Source: Endomychus coccineus
Taxonomy: Eukaryota; Arthropoda; Insecta; Coleoptera; Endomychidae
Direction: 5' to 3'
DNA: 64,000 bases
Assembly: GCA_958510875.1 (NCBI GenBank)
Contig: OY294068.1
Span: 164,584,388 to 164,648,387, forward strand
Shown: piece by piece, positions 45,171 through 56,885 of the stretch
Numbering within the stretch: the first letter of the stretch is position 1
Layout of the letters: each line of letters opens with the position of its first letter
Notes under the pieces: generated by a model
Database searches by the model: none
Told to the model about the DNA's origin: nothing
What the model saw: only the letters and a program-made list of their open reading frames with translations
Position numbers and translations under genes: made by a program

Positions 45171-47300
45171 AAATTCTCTTTTCCATGTTTACAAAAATCA
45201 TGAAGGTAGCTTGCTTTCAATGGGTGTGGAAACAAAATTGAATGATATATCAGTTTGAAAATTTCAATGCGTTCTAGTTAAAGATTGTACATCACAAATG
45301 TCACAAGGGATTTTCGTTATTTGCGCCATCTGTTTTATTTTTCAGGGAGTTTTCACCATGCCCTAGTACTTCCCCATTGAATTTTTGCACAAAGTTACTC
45401 GAATTTGTACAGAATACAAAACATGGAACATATTGTTTACCATTCTCAAAACCAAATACTCTTACAATTAATTGTAGCTTAATTCGATCTACAAGCATTT
45501 CAAGAAAGCCCATTTTAAAGCTAGCTCACGTCAAGAACACTAAGGATGAACATATTCTTTGAAAATGCACCTAGTCACGACATAGAATAACTAGAGAATC
45601 ATGTACATAGAAAAATTCATGTAATATTGTGCTAGGTTGTCTTATTTCTACAGATATGTCATTTGATTTGTCATGAATTGGAGTAAATTATTGTTAATGA
45701 TAAATTAAAGTTCAGAAAGATTTTCTTTAAATTTTAGTAGCTTCTACCAAACATGGCTCAGGCATTCGTCACATCCTACAGAAATCATTACAGGTGGAAT
45801 AAAGAGAAACTGAGGAAAACGTGAGTATGAAATCCAATTTGAACTCAGTCGGGAATATATGCTGCAAGTTGTCCGTATCACGTTTCTATATATGTCTATG
45901 AACAGCAAAGTATTCAGACGATCATCACTGGCATTACTCAGCCAAAGTTGTTGTTATTCAAGGGAGTTGAAAATTACAATCTCAATATCCGAATTATTAT
46001 ATATTAATATTGGATAAAAAAAAATATATCACAAACTTGGGGGGTTAGTATGGCCCAAAATAAGCAGACGATTCTTAATGAACATAGATCCGCAAATGGA
46101 TGATATTGGAAATAGAAACATTTTGCGTTCATATCACGTTATTATGTACCAACAAATAAACAAACAATGTGATTTAACAACAAAACAGAGACAACAGTCA
46201 GATGATGAGATGTTCAAAGTGCCCTCTCTCCGTTTCATGGCTGCCACGACATCATTCCACTTGGCTAGGATTTGATGGCATCTTTCGTTAATCTCAACAA
46301 TGGGGGTTTATGGGAAAATACCTTAGTCGTAGGCTCCATAAGAGCAAGACAGGTAAGAAAGCTTAGATTTGAATTTAGTTGATAGTGTCGAATCTAAAAG
46401 TATAGGTACTGAATTTTCAAACGAAACTAGACTTTAAAGCTCAAACACATACATAAACATAGCTCAGCAACCCCCTAAAAGCAAATGGAACTACTTAGAT
46501 GGCATTAGTTTGAGTCAGCCTATCAGGAAAACATATTTTTCAGCAAGTGCTCCTCGATATTAGTCACCAGCTCACATATTTGACCTATCTTTTCGTACCG
46601 TGACTAATCCAAACTGGATTTTCACACATATTGTTCCCATATCAAAAAAATAGCTCTTACGAACATATCGGAGTTATAGGCCCTGTAATGAAAAGTATGT
46701 AACATACCTAAGTACGTCGATATAACAAAGCTGGAAAACCTGTTGATTCTTATTGGCAATTTCAATTGTTTTGCTTTCTGGGTGTGCGGTATAATTTCTA
46801 TATCGATAATATATTTGTTGTGCTACTACTATCAAGGAGGAAGTGCAACAGAGGAATGTTCTTTGTATCCTATTTGTCTCATCATTTGTGACTTGTGGCA
46901 TGTCCCAAGTTCCAAATATAGTGAATACTCATTCCATCTCTTTCAAGGAAGAAATCTTTCGATAGACATGCTGAAACACCACCACCTGGAGATTATTGGA
47001 TCAAGTTGAAGTCACGTAAGGATGGTGCCTTGGAGGTGAGCATTATTATCATTGCAACATACGTGCATACTCGACAAATCTACCCTATCTATTCAGAAGA
47101 CCATATGGTGCTTCGTCACAAATGTCTAATCGAATTGTAGCCGTTAGATGCATGATTTTCACAGCGTCGAATATAACATGCATCTCAACTCAAGATAAGA
47201 ACCTTTGTTGTCGGAAATAAATGAAATTGCTTGCTGATGCTACTGATTCTTCTTTTTCATTCTTCAAACTAAGTTTGCGACTTAACACAAAAGTTAATAA
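45171..47300. other. No recognisable feature
   Basis: Small frames (for example 45301-45513 and 46743-47009) carry no motif that I recognise, and no repeat structure was seen. Confidence 0.45.
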
Positions 47301-47304
47301 GTAG

Positions 47305-47420
47305 CTGAAAGGTTCTTAGTATCTCTGGTGGATGAGGGTTATAATTTCGTACTTACGAGTATTAATGTTGTAGTGTATCCACTGAAGTGAACACTTAAAA
47401 TGTATCGGTTGAGAATGTTT
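47305..47420 (+). repeat. Penelope-like terminal fragment
   Basis: GTAGCTGAAAGGTTCTTAGTA followed by TAGTGTATCCACTGAAGTGAA matches the blocks at 32640-32720 and 23290-23345. Confidence 0.6.
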
Positions 47421-47739
47421 ACCCGGAATTCATAATGTCATCGGAAAATGAAAACTAAAAGTCTATCATTCTCTATACTATTCCAACAAAGGACCGTCTC
47501 AGAGCGGTTGGAGAGTTTTTTTTTGCCAAATTTACTTTAAATTTACTGCAATTTGTCTAACTTCCTGTGACTCCAACGAATACGAAAGCATAAGAAATAT
47601 TTTGTCTTACGTGTTGAAACATTATTGCACTTGATACGGTACACCTCTTCGATTCTATGTTGTCCTGTTAAAGAAATCACAATTTCTTCAGCACGCGCAG
47701 ATGATAAACACTAGTCGTATTAGGGGAATATTTCAAACC

Positions 47740-48285
47740 GCGAACTTTGGAAAGAAGCAAGAACTGACCAAAAAATAGTGCCAATCTATTCTTTAGGGTC
47801 AAACTACAGAAGGTAAAAATAAATTAGAGTATGTTCTATCAAACAATAACCAAACTATTAATTTGTTCATTTCCTCAAAATCGTTGGGTGAAAATAAACA
47901 ATTTTTTCTCAACTTTATTTTCGGAAAATGTACATTTTATGAATTTGCCGTTAAATTTTCCTTGCCGAGAACAATTTTCAGAACTGGGTATCCGAATCGA
48001 TTTGAGATTTTTTGAGAGAAAATGTTTTCTCCAATACGCATATTTTCCGAGTTATTTACGAAAAGTTTGTTATCGTAATCAGAACGATTTATGACAACAG
48101 TGGAGTTTCCTTTATCAGCTTTTGGAATAGCTAAATCAGGATTTGATTCGAGTAAATTAAAAGCTTGGATTGAAGGTTTAGGGCAATTCGACTTAGGAAC
48201 ATTGGAATGACGGAAAATTTTTGCACTTTCGAAACGAATTTCATCTGCTGCGAGATTGGGAACCTTATATATAGGGATGCTTCTA
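47740..48285 (-). pseudogene. Penelope-like RT N-terminal fragment
   Basis: The minus strand reads LAIPKADKGNSTVVINRSDY, the conserved start of the Penelope RT (K-x-D-K-G-N-x-x-V). A variable region with AADEIRFESAKIF precedes it. The lower-coordinate end (47740-47960) also occurs inverted at 49700-49960. Confidence 0.75.
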
Positions 48286-48289
48286 TAGT

Positions 48290-49180
48290 AGAAATAACGA
48301 ATGAATATATAGGTTGATATATGTCGACGACACATTTGTTATTTAGCAACATGGTCGCGAAAATCTTGTTCCCTTCCTCAATCATTTAAATTCATTACAT
48401 CTCAATATCCTTTTCACCATGGAAGTTGAATCGAAAGTTTCACTCCCGATCCTAGATGTATTAGTTAGTCGACAGACTGACGGTACTTTGGGACATTCTG
48501 TGTATCGAAAACCCACTCACACCGATAGATAATTCAATGGCCTTGACCACCACCACACTGCCCAGAAGCAATCTGTAATGAACTTCTTGGTCCATAGAGC
48601 TGTCCACTCATCCCAAACCCCAATCCATAGAATCAGAATTAAAATATCTTTCATCTGTCTTATTGTTATCAAATTCTTCCATTATAACATTGTTTCCCAC
48701 CCATGTTTCCACACTTTCAAAATTATCTCAGTTTCACAAGCTTATCAAAGATCTCCTTCCTCCTCTCCATTTAAAAGGTGTTTATAGCATTCCCCGTTCT
48801 TGCGGTGGAGTCTAGATTGGTGGAACAGGTCGCACAGTAGCTACTCGTATGAAAGAACACGAGCGCCGTACAAGATTTCGTGACGCCAGCAGATCTACAC
48901 TTGTGGAACACAAGTTTGACACTAATTATCAAAACCTTTTCCACTTGGAACCCATCTTCGAAAATTCCACTTCGCATGATCATACAACGACAGGGTCAGG
49001 TACCAGAACGGAGTTAACCACCGGAATAAAGGATGTGAACTGTGTAGCGTGAAGGTTTAATCCTATACTAAATACCGCTACAGAAACCAGAAGAACCAGT
49101 TCCAGTTCAATCCTCGAGCCTGCCCTGAAGATACTACCTGTAATGGTTCTCGAAACGTTGGTATAAAAACAAAGTAATTG
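48290..49180 (+). pseudogene. Penelope-like RT C-terminus and GIY-YIG endonuclease
   Basis: The + strand reads the YVDDTFVI block, FLNHLNSLHLNIQFTME, LPILDVLVSRQTDGTLGH, VYRKPTHTDR, and from 48777 the endonuclease GVYSIPRSCGGV*IGGTGRT then ATRMKEHERR. The Tyr of the YIG motif is a stop (TAG) and other frame changes occur. It joins head to head with the minus-strand fragment at about 48288. Confidence 0.85.
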
Positions 49181-49699
49181 CTCTTTCATTTAATCATAAT
49201 GTTAAATTGTCATACAGTAACGGCTTCTACCATCGATTTTTTGTCTATTCTTATATTAGTATCTAAATTTAGAAACTGGAGTGGGTCTTATCTACAAGCT
49301 GTATCACCTTCATATACACATTGGTGTTGCCTCTCTTGTTGTAGTTATTGAATTTCACTTTCCGTTGTTATCCATACTTCCTGACCACTGAAGATTGCCG
49401 TTCTAGCTGATAAATTTAGTGTTTTGAGGGAAATATATTTCGGCAGAGAGATATTTTGAGTAGCTAACCTGGTTCAGATGAGTAATTTGAAATATCAAAG
49501 GGTTAAAAAACTGTCATCAGCTTATTTCAAATATTGAATATAATCAGCTATTACATGATGAAATTTTCATCACGTTTTCATACGTTTGTATATTAGACTG
49601 CCTATTCAAATAAACGATTTATTATTTACTATTATTATTTTGAACAATTATTTTTTTTTGAGTCTTGTATTATAATACTACTTATGATACAAGTATTCT
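49181..49699. other. No recognisable feature
   Basis: AT-rich flank of the Penelope fragment; no supportable feature. Confidence 0.4.
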
Positions 49700-49965
49700 C
49701 AATTGGATCGAATATGTGATTCTGAAAATTTTCCTCGGCCCTTGGAAAAATTCAACAGGCTATAACTCGGAAAATAGGCATTTTTCGAAAACAAATAAAT
49801 TGTTCAAAGAACCTACGTTTTGTTGTCAAACGATTTTGAGAAAATAAATAAATTATTAGTTTGTTTATTGCTTATAACAAATTGCTTAATTACACATTAT
49901 AATTTATTTTCACATTTTCTGGTTTGACCCCAAAGAATAGATTGGCAAAACTTTTGGGTCAATTC
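49700..49965 (+). repeat. Inverted copy of 47740-47960
   Basis: GGTTTGACCCCAAAGAATAG then TTGGCAAAACTTTTGGGTC is the inverse of AGTGCCAATCTATTCTTTAG then GGTCAAAC near 47790; both are followed by AAAACGATTTTGAG-like sequence. Probably another piece of the same Penelope family. Confidence 0.65.
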
Positions 49966-50039
49966 ATGCTTTTTTCAAATGTCGAGATATTTTGCTTTTT
50001 TGTAGCTTATTTTCCTGTAATGAACAAAGGCATAAATAC

Positions 50040-50500
50040 ATCAATGAATTCAATATAGAATCAGTTCTCTAGCATGCCATCTTGATTCCGGGGAAATGTA
50101 TTCGGTGTTGTATGATCAAACATTGACAAACCGGAAACTAAATAACGTAGCTTCTCTGTCTTACGTTGTCTTGATGGAAAATTCCTAATTCCTCCTGTAT
50201 TAACGTTTAATAAAAGACCATAAACGTTGGATCAATCAAGAAATTGAGAAGAAACATGCAATGCAATTGGGATATACATCCTTAGTCTTATGTTATCCTG
50301 ATAGAGAATTTCAAATTCCTCGAGATTGTACAAATAGAAACAACAAACAATTCCAGAGTTCTTTAACTGTTGCCATGATTTCGAGGTGTATTTTGTGTTG
50401 CGTGCCCAAACATTCATTGACTCAATACAGAGTATGGAATATACACCTTCTCGGTGTTATATGATCCTGATAGAACAATCCCAATTTCTCTATACCGTAA
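50040..50500 (+). repeat. Three diverged units of about 130-165 bp
   Basis: The block CTTAYGTTRTCYTGATRGARAATTYCNAATTCCTC recurs near 50160, 50285 and 50450. The ACATTGAC and ACATTCATTGAC segments recur with it. Origin unknown. Confidence 0.4.
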
Positions 50501-51059
50501 CAACATGAACGTACACTTGCATCACAAATGATCAATAATGTGAGAGGTAATAATGTTTCTGAAATATTCTAGAATCCACTACCATAAAATTATTCATTCT
50601 TGGGTTTGTTATTCGCCCAGAACAACATAATACCATCATGTGATTATTGAATTAGTTCAAGATTTCATCTAAACCTCTTAATTAGTAATCTAATTATGCT
50701 CTGTTTGTTAACTAGTGTTACATTTCTCGAATGCAAATATGTTTAGTGAACACAAAAAGTAGACTGCATCTTTACACTTCAATGACGTCACATGAATCTT
50801 AAAATGAGAATATATTTAACTGCAAGTTAAATATATACGTGTGATACATATTTATAACTAGTAAAACACGGTTGTCTGTATGGTTCAATAAACTACCATA
50901 ATTACATATGAAAAAATGATGATGGATGTCAGAAATACCGCTCAAAACGGAGCTACCGCGCCCAAAAACAATACATATCTTATTTTCACCATTTTAAAGC
51001 GATCTACGAATTTTTAAATACATACGACCAATAGGAAAGGCACAATCGTAGCCAAAGTG
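50501..51059. other. No recognisable feature
   Basis: AT-rich; nothing supported. Confidence 0.4.
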
Positions 51060-51064
51060 GGTTT

Positions 51065-51162
51065 CGCACACAATCACATACTCACACACATACGTACATC
51101 CATACATACATACAAACACACACACAACAGACACACATACATACAAACACATACACAACAGC
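51065..51162 (+). repeat. CA / TACA-rich microsatellite
   Basis: Runs of ACAC and CATACATACA for about 95 bp, directly before the LINE fragment. Confidence 0.9.
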
Positions 51163-51179
51163 ATGACGCCTAGCGAAAA

Positions 51180-51670
51180 ATCGATTAGCAGATCCTATTT
51201 TTTTTTACATAAATCAAATTCAAAAGAAGATAATTCATGTCTGTTTTGTCCCAATGAACGTAGAACTGGATGGCATATAATTATGGCCGGTAAACACACA
51301 AGCAACAGTTTAGTAGCCAAGTTCATAGAAATTTTGGAGAACACTAACCAAGTTTTGTTTAAAGACCTATATACGGGTTATGAGAAGAACTCCAGGGAAA
51401 CCACCATTGCCAATTATTTAATGACCTTGGCAAAATATATTATCTACAGCTCCATAACAAACCATTTAAAAAATAATGCATAGTGCGAACCATTTTCGGT
51501 AACATTTATTACAAAAATGAAATCACGCCACTTGAATTTGCCTATTTTTCGGGAAAAGATGACATCCAACGTTTTCAAGACATATGGTCTACAGGAAAAG
51601 CATTATGTGAAATAGATGAGCAAGGTCTCAAGTTTTCAAGATTATTGTCACTTAACATTTGAATTGAAAA
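51180..51670 (+). pseudogene. LINE C-terminal (zinc-knuckle) fragment
   Basis: Reading CLFCPNERRTGWHIIMAGKH gives a C-x2-C...H pattern, then LFKDLYTGYEKNSRE and TIANYLMTLAKYIIYSS. After a frame change at 51481, NIYYKNEITPLEFAYFSGK and DIQRFQDIWS follow to a stop near 51660. This resembles the region after RT in some LINEs, where a zinc-binding block precedes an 'IxxxxLxxAKxxIY' helix. Moderate certainty only. Confidence 0.5.
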
Positions 51671-51831
51671 TGAATATCTTAGTTAAAAAAAATATACGTA
51701 TTCTTTTAATGTCAATTTGATAAGAAGGAATTGATCAAATTGTATATGTTTCAAGCTACTAGCCTTATGTAAAATATCCCAATAAGAGATAAATATGTAA
51801 GCCGTTGTATAAAACTTATTGATTTAGTGAA

Positions 51832-51915
51832 TAATAATAATAATAATGATAACAATAAGAAACACACTCTCACGTACGCACGCACACACATACGCACATG
51901 CACATTCGCAAACAC
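51832..51915 (+). repeat. AAT and CA microsatellite
   Basis: AATAATAATAATAATGAT followed by CACACACATACGCACATG. Confidence 0.9.
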
Positions 51916-52019
51916 ATACCAGATCATGTCGGCCAAAATAAAATAGATCGATTCAGAAATGCCCAAAATGGATTAATCCGGAAAATTCATTTGGACCGAT
52001 TACAATAGCTTCCTTACAC

Positions 52020-53080
52020 TACTACAAATACTTCCAGCAAATCGTTTAAATGGAGCAGAAACTAAGTTGGTGCCAAGACAGATCCCTGTGGAGCACCGGC
52101 GTTGACAGACATTGTATCGGAGGACACGTAGTCAACCACCACATGGAGTGATCTATCTTAGGGGAAACTCGATAGTAGCCGACAAAGTTAAGGAGGCAAA
52201 CCATATGACGCAAGTTTCTCAAGAAGGCTTTGGTGCCAAACTCGTCAAATGCTTTGGAAATATCCTATGCTACTAGAGCTGAAGATTCCCCATATTTTTC
52301 AATGAATTTCCGCCATACATGTGTCACGTAGACAAGCAGGTCTCCTGTTGATCTCTGCTGACGAAAGCCATATTGCCGGTGATTCGCGATTTTGAAGCTC
52401 TCTATAGGTTTTGGATGAGCTCGATGTTGATTTCTTTCTTCATCTCTTAAGAGATCACAGATAATAGTTCAATGGGTCTATAATTATTGAGAAGGGTCTT
52501 CTTACCTTGTTTTGGAATTGGTAACACTCTAGCTGTCTAGCTGCAAGGAAACACACCATACTATCTGAACGACACATCGAAAATTTTATTTTTTCGTAAC
52601 AACTGAAGTTCTATAAAACACGATGCAAAAGTGTCATAATGAAATCATTATAGACGTCATTTTCAGTGCCTATGATTATTTGGAAATGTCTTCTATCATT
52701 TTAGGCAAAGCTGGAGGGAAACACACCAAGTTTGTATGAAAGAGTAAACAACCTGCAGAAATCTGGTCTCGTTTCATGCGCACATACCTTCAGAAAGACA
52801 GGTGGAATTCCGTCTGACCTCATAGATTATTCGGAATTGAGATCAATGGGCCTGATGAAAGACAATTTCAGGCATATTGCCATCGATGGCAGCAATATTA
52901 GGAGAGTACATACCTTGTGAATCCAAAGTGGAATTTGCTGCAAACATTCCAGGAAAAAGGTCGGCTTTTTCTTGTGGTGTAGTAACCAGTGTGCCATCAT
53001 CTTTGGTTGGGGAGGGACGACCACAAGCATTATGCCAAGCTTTACTAATTGTACTTTCGCGCGAGTAGAGAAAAACATAA
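52020..53080 (-). pseudogene. RT family copy 3 (BS/jockey-like), N-terminal half of RT
   Basis: The minus strand reads STRESTISKAWHN, TPQEKADLFPGMFAANST, AAIDGNMPEIVFHQAH (just before the RT), and lower down the finger/palm region up to the INAG-PQG equivalent (about 52090). It covers the region upstream of that in copies 1 and 2. A segment at about 52560-52715 is not part of the family and lies between two GGAAACACACCA copies. Several stops. Confidence 0.8.
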
Positions 53081-53704
53081 AGTCACATTTGTTCTAATGT
53101 TTGGTTTGGTCGTCATTATCACATTCAAACACTGCACAGCTCATTGTTATTGATACACAGATTCACAATTATTCAGAACAATTGTACAAAATCCATAAGT
53201 AAAACGGCAAATAATAATCAATTGAAGTATTATACAATCACCTCATACGTTCAAAATTTTACTAGGCACATGACGTACCAGGTTATTTATTTTTGGCAAG
53301 GACCCATTGGTGTTTATTTGGATATTTACGCTGGTATCCATTGTGGAGCGTTGCTTTTACAATATCCATCTACAAACATGGTCGGACACTATTGACTAAT
53401 AAATTCGAATTTTTTTGAATCAGATCTAGGAACAATTGTTTTCATTATTACTACCATTTTCCTCTGCCAAAGTAGTTAGTCAACGCGTTTATTCATACAT
53501 CAACTTTTATATTGTTTGAGTTTTATTTTTGCTGAAGATGGTATTGCTTGTAGGGTGCTAGTAATTTGGAACATGCAGAGGCTTTAGTGAAGGAAAATCA
53601 AGTCAGGAAATTATTCACCACCTACCATATGAATTATTGTAAAGATTGTGAGTACCTATCGTAATACGTAAATAATGAATATTTCTGGATTTCTTTTGTC
53701 TGAT
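53081..53704. other. No recognisable feature
   Basis: No motif in either strand; the frame at 53144-53395 is not recognisable. Confidence 0.4.
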
Positions 53705-53985
53705 AAGAATGGTGAGGTTTCTCTAGTCTATATCGATCAGTACAAACTGATAGTTTCGGACCTTTACTATTAGTTAGATGGCGTTATATATTGTTTTTCT
53801 CTCTACTATTCTGCTAGTTGGGTTATTCATATCCTCGACAGAATGATTGTTCACAGTAACGTTGCAAACTTTCTCGTTCCACTGATGAGCTCGAGAGAGC
53901 GAAACAGCTATCCGGAACTATTAGCTTGTATTGTTACTGATCGATCAAGACTAGAGAAATCTTATTGTAATCGCAATAATAAATG
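53705..53985. repeat. Inverted pair of a short ribozyme-bearing repeat
   Basis: TTTCTCTAGTCTATATCGAT then AGTTTCGGACC at 53716-53762 is the inverse of TCCGGAACTATTAG then GATCGATCAAGACTAGAGAAA at 53911-53972. The + strand copy contains the hammerhead-like core. The element type is unknown; retrozymes and Penelope ends are the known carriers. Confidence 0.65.
53854..53939 (+). ncRNA. Candidate hammerhead ribozyme
   Basis: CTGATGA (53882-53888) is followed by GCTC-GAGA-GAGC, a 4-bp stem II with a 4-base loop (53889-53900), and GAAA (53901-53904), which together form the full conserved core. Stem III can form between ACAGC and GCTTGT (one bulged T), placing a GTA cleavage triplet near 53928-53930. 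A 7-bp helix, CAGTAAC (53854-53860) with GTTACTG (53933-53939), brackets the whole and would be distal stem I. The proximal stem I pairing is weak. Activity is not shown. Confidence 0.6.
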
Positions 53986-54769
53986 TCGCAGAAAAGTTCA
54001 GGTATAGTAGGTTCACATTATCCTAATATAATTCTAGTCCAGCGATTCGCACTGAATTGCAACTGGAACCATTTGAACAGCGTTTTGATTCCTATATAGT
54101 GCACTGGATCCAGTGAGAAATCCAGTTCGATAACAGGATAGGTGGCCCACTTCTCAATCAACACCCTCTATATTGTACAACAGTGAAACCAAAAGTCTCA
54201 TTTTATCTTTAGGACATTATATAAGGGCTTCCTGTATATCTTACCGAATTAATAAATTTCTTAAGAACTTGAATCATCCGCTGAGACCTTTGACGAGAGG
54301 TTCCTTGAAAATGTCCTTTAATCGTTGCCTTTTGAGGGGAGTTTTTACATTCATCCACCAAGTTAATATTATATTTATCATCTGGGCTGTGAATTCGGAT
54401 AGCTCCATATTTGAACCAAATTTAAGTAGAGTCTGTATAACATATCAGGGTTTACTTTATCATTTTGAAGTTCCAAATTTATAGGGTAGAGTGCTCTCAA
54501 ATTTAAATAATATACACGTTTTAACAATTTACTAAGTTTATGTTCTGGTTCATGCATTTTTTGGAAGCATAAAATGAGGCAATGTCCACGTCTCCCGAGT
54601 GAATTTGCATAATTTGATTGGGTTTCGAATTTAGTCAATCATTCCTCATACATTTGAGAATCTGAGTATTGAGTGTATTATTGTTATTCATAATATAGAA
54701 CATTTTGTATTCCATTTGTTTTAATTTCAAAATAATTGGCAAAATCTACACTCACTACTATACCACTAC
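53986..54769. other. No recognisable feature
   Basis: Overlapping frames on both strands at 54173-54638 carry no motif that I recognise. A second exon for the THAP fragment might be here but was not identified. Confidence 0.35.
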
Positions 54770-54926
54770 GAGAATCTTGTGTTTTTGTTACCATGAGATC
54801 TTTCACAGTGACAGCCGATATCCATTGTTTCCGTAGTTCATTAGTTTTAGGAAAACTGAACAATTGAACTTTGGGCGCACTGTTGTAATTTACCTTACAG
54901 CCAGGAGCACAACCTTTAATCGGCAT
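54770..54926 (-). pseudogene. THAP zinc-finger N-terminal fragment
   Basis: From the Met at 54926 the frame reads KGCAPGCKVNYNS, KVQLFSFPKTNELRKQW then ISAV. This is the first half of a THAP domain: the first zinc pair C-x3-C, the FxFP motif and the invariant Trp. The second half (C-x2-H) does not follow in frame; the sequence runs into unrelated residues to a stop at 54684. It could be the first exon of a gene or of a P-element-like transposase, or a remnant. Confidence 0.6.
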
Positions 54927-55564
54927 GAATAACTAACTAAGGATCGTCAGTAAACTGTACGGACAACATAAAAATCGGTAAGAATCAGCATAAACATTCA
55001 CTTAGGAAGCTAATTTGCAACGGAATTCATTTAGTCATAACATAACACTCTTCAAATGCTTTCTGATACTTATTTGTTGTCTTTGGTACATAGTAATGAT
55101 ATTTTTAATGACAAAGAAAATACAGTTAGTTCTCATGAATCCAAAACTAGATAATCATTTACTTTATTCTTTCTCTTGTCTTTATTCAGTATCTTATTTT
55201 TCAAGTTAATAGTCAGAATGGTTTATATCGTTTTCTCTAAGGCTTGCTTAACCTAGCAATTATCCACGTGTTTACGTAGTATTCCTAATCACGCTTCTTT
55301 GACTTTCCTTATATAAATTTGTAATGGATAGGCTAGTCTTGGTTAGATAACGGAATAATTATTAACCTGGTTGAACTTAAATAAAGCCGAAATTGTCATT
55401 TACTGGTTTATGGGATGTATGTAGCTAATTGTTCTCTTGCAGATTTCTAAATTAATCTAATCTAGACCCAACCACACTTTTTGAGGGTCCTTGTCGGTGG
55501 AGACCTAAGCAATCGCTTTATTATCTTGTGCTCTAATCCAGCACTGAGAAGTATTATCAACAAA
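54927..55564. other. No recognisable feature
   Basis: Upstream of both the THAP fragment (-) and the 55755-56302 gene (+); a shared promoter region is possible but no motif is convincing. Confidence 0.35.
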
Positions 55565-55754
55565 ATGTCGCAGTTTTTGAACGTGGAAGTTATAATATTA
55601 TGAAAAAGTGGTAGACTTTGTAAATGGCAAACAATTCATGCTTATCCACGGCACTATTATTCTATCCCATATTGCAATGAAGAAACTCAAAATTAGGTAC
55701 CTAACATCTGCCCGATCAAATTTATTGAAACGATTTACGTTGCAGTTGTTGCTC

Positions 55755-56302
55755 GCAAGAATGAGGAACTGGCAGAAGCAGTGAATAAGGCCGCTGGTAA
55801 TGTTGAAAGAAAAAAGGGGGAACAAAGTTTCGAAAACGAATTGTTGAAATACTGTACGGAATTGTACAGCCCTAATACTCAAAAATTAATGCCACCTTTA
55901 CCAACAGCACGACGAGGTAAATTATTTCATAAGGTTACATCAGTGATTTTGATTCCATCCAACCAATATTTGTGATTGTTTTCAGTTCATGGGTTTATTA
56001 GACCTGAAGGAATGTATACCCCACTTACAACATATCAGCAAACACATGGGAAAACTGGGTATGATATCCTCAGTAACCCACTTGAATATTTGAATCGCAC
56101 TAAAGATGAAGATGAAGATATGACGTTCCCTGTTAGAGTGCCAGCTGAGACTATGAAGTTGAATATTGTTACAAGACAGGATGTATCAGGAAAATCTAAT
56201 CGGCTGGAACGTATGGAAAGGGATGAGAAGTTGAAGGAAATCTTGGAAACAGTAGTCAGAGCCAGGACTTACGTTGATGATGACTGTTGTCCATGTTTCT
56301 GA
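55755..56302 (+). CDS. Probable host gene, unknown family, last two exons
   Basis: The exon ending at 55919 reads VARKNEELAEAVNKAAGNV, then LKYCTELYSPNTQKLMPPLP and TARR, and has a donor GAG/GTAAAT. The last exon starts at 55985 after TTGTTTTCAG. The phase-1 join gives RRVHGFIRPEGMYTPLTTY, and the frame continues through GYDILSNPLEYLNR, an acidic stretch and MERDEKLKEILETVVRA to the end DDDCCPCF. The 5' end is unresolved: an ATG with good context at 55565 (MSQFLNVE) is followed by stops unless introns are assumed. The Cys-rich tail could be lipid-modified (inference). Intact splice sites and no frameshift argue for a real gene. Confidence 0.6.
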
Positions 56303-56331
56303 ATAAAAAAATAAGTTTTTGTCCTGATTAA

Positions 56332-56337
56332 AATAAA
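56332..56337 (+). promoter_or_regulatory. Polyadenylation signal AATAAA
   Basis: AATAAA about 30 bp after the stop; another overlaps the stop codon at 56301-56307. Confidence 0.5.
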
Positions 56338-56885
56338 ATAATAGTTCTCGTCTGAAGTATTTTTACATCATTGCGATACATTTACCAACTGAAGTACTCA
56401 CCATATTATAATATTAATATACCCATATCCTCTTAAGTACGAAGAAGGGATATGCATTTATTGAAGGAAGTCTTCTGTTATCCCATTTCTTCAAAATGAG
56501 TCAATCGATTTCCTTTTTGCAAACACTCAATGATACTCCAAATTCAACTCTCGTCATATTTATGATTCACCAGAGGGCGCTTCAGTAAAACCTTTCACTA
56601 CATAAACCTCAGTTTTAAAACCGTTTAACTAGTTTGAATACAATCTACTGCTATAGTAATTTACGTTCCAGAGACGATGATTCATTAAAGTACAAGCTTA
56701 GATCTTTAAGCGAGTACTCCAATAGTATTTCAGGGCCATGTAAAATGTTTCATTTTATACTGTCTGAAAAATTCAACTTTATTGAGCCTTTACAAGATAT
56801 CTCACAGATTTCCATAATTTTAATACATTATTCAAGTAAACTATAGAGAGTTCATACTGTGATATATATATAACACTATTGATAA
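56338..56885. other. No recognisable feature
   Basis: Nothing supported; AT-rich. Confidence 0.4.

Noticed and set aside
46743..47009. 88-codon frame with hydrophobic start
   Set aside because: No conserved motif, no splice context, and an equally long antisense frame; not supportable as a gene.
51065..51162. Regularly repeating CACA/TACA DNA as a possible CRISPR or telomeric array
   Set aside because: It is an irregular dinucleotide and tetranucleotide microsatellite in eukaryotic DNA, with no spacers and no TTAGG units.
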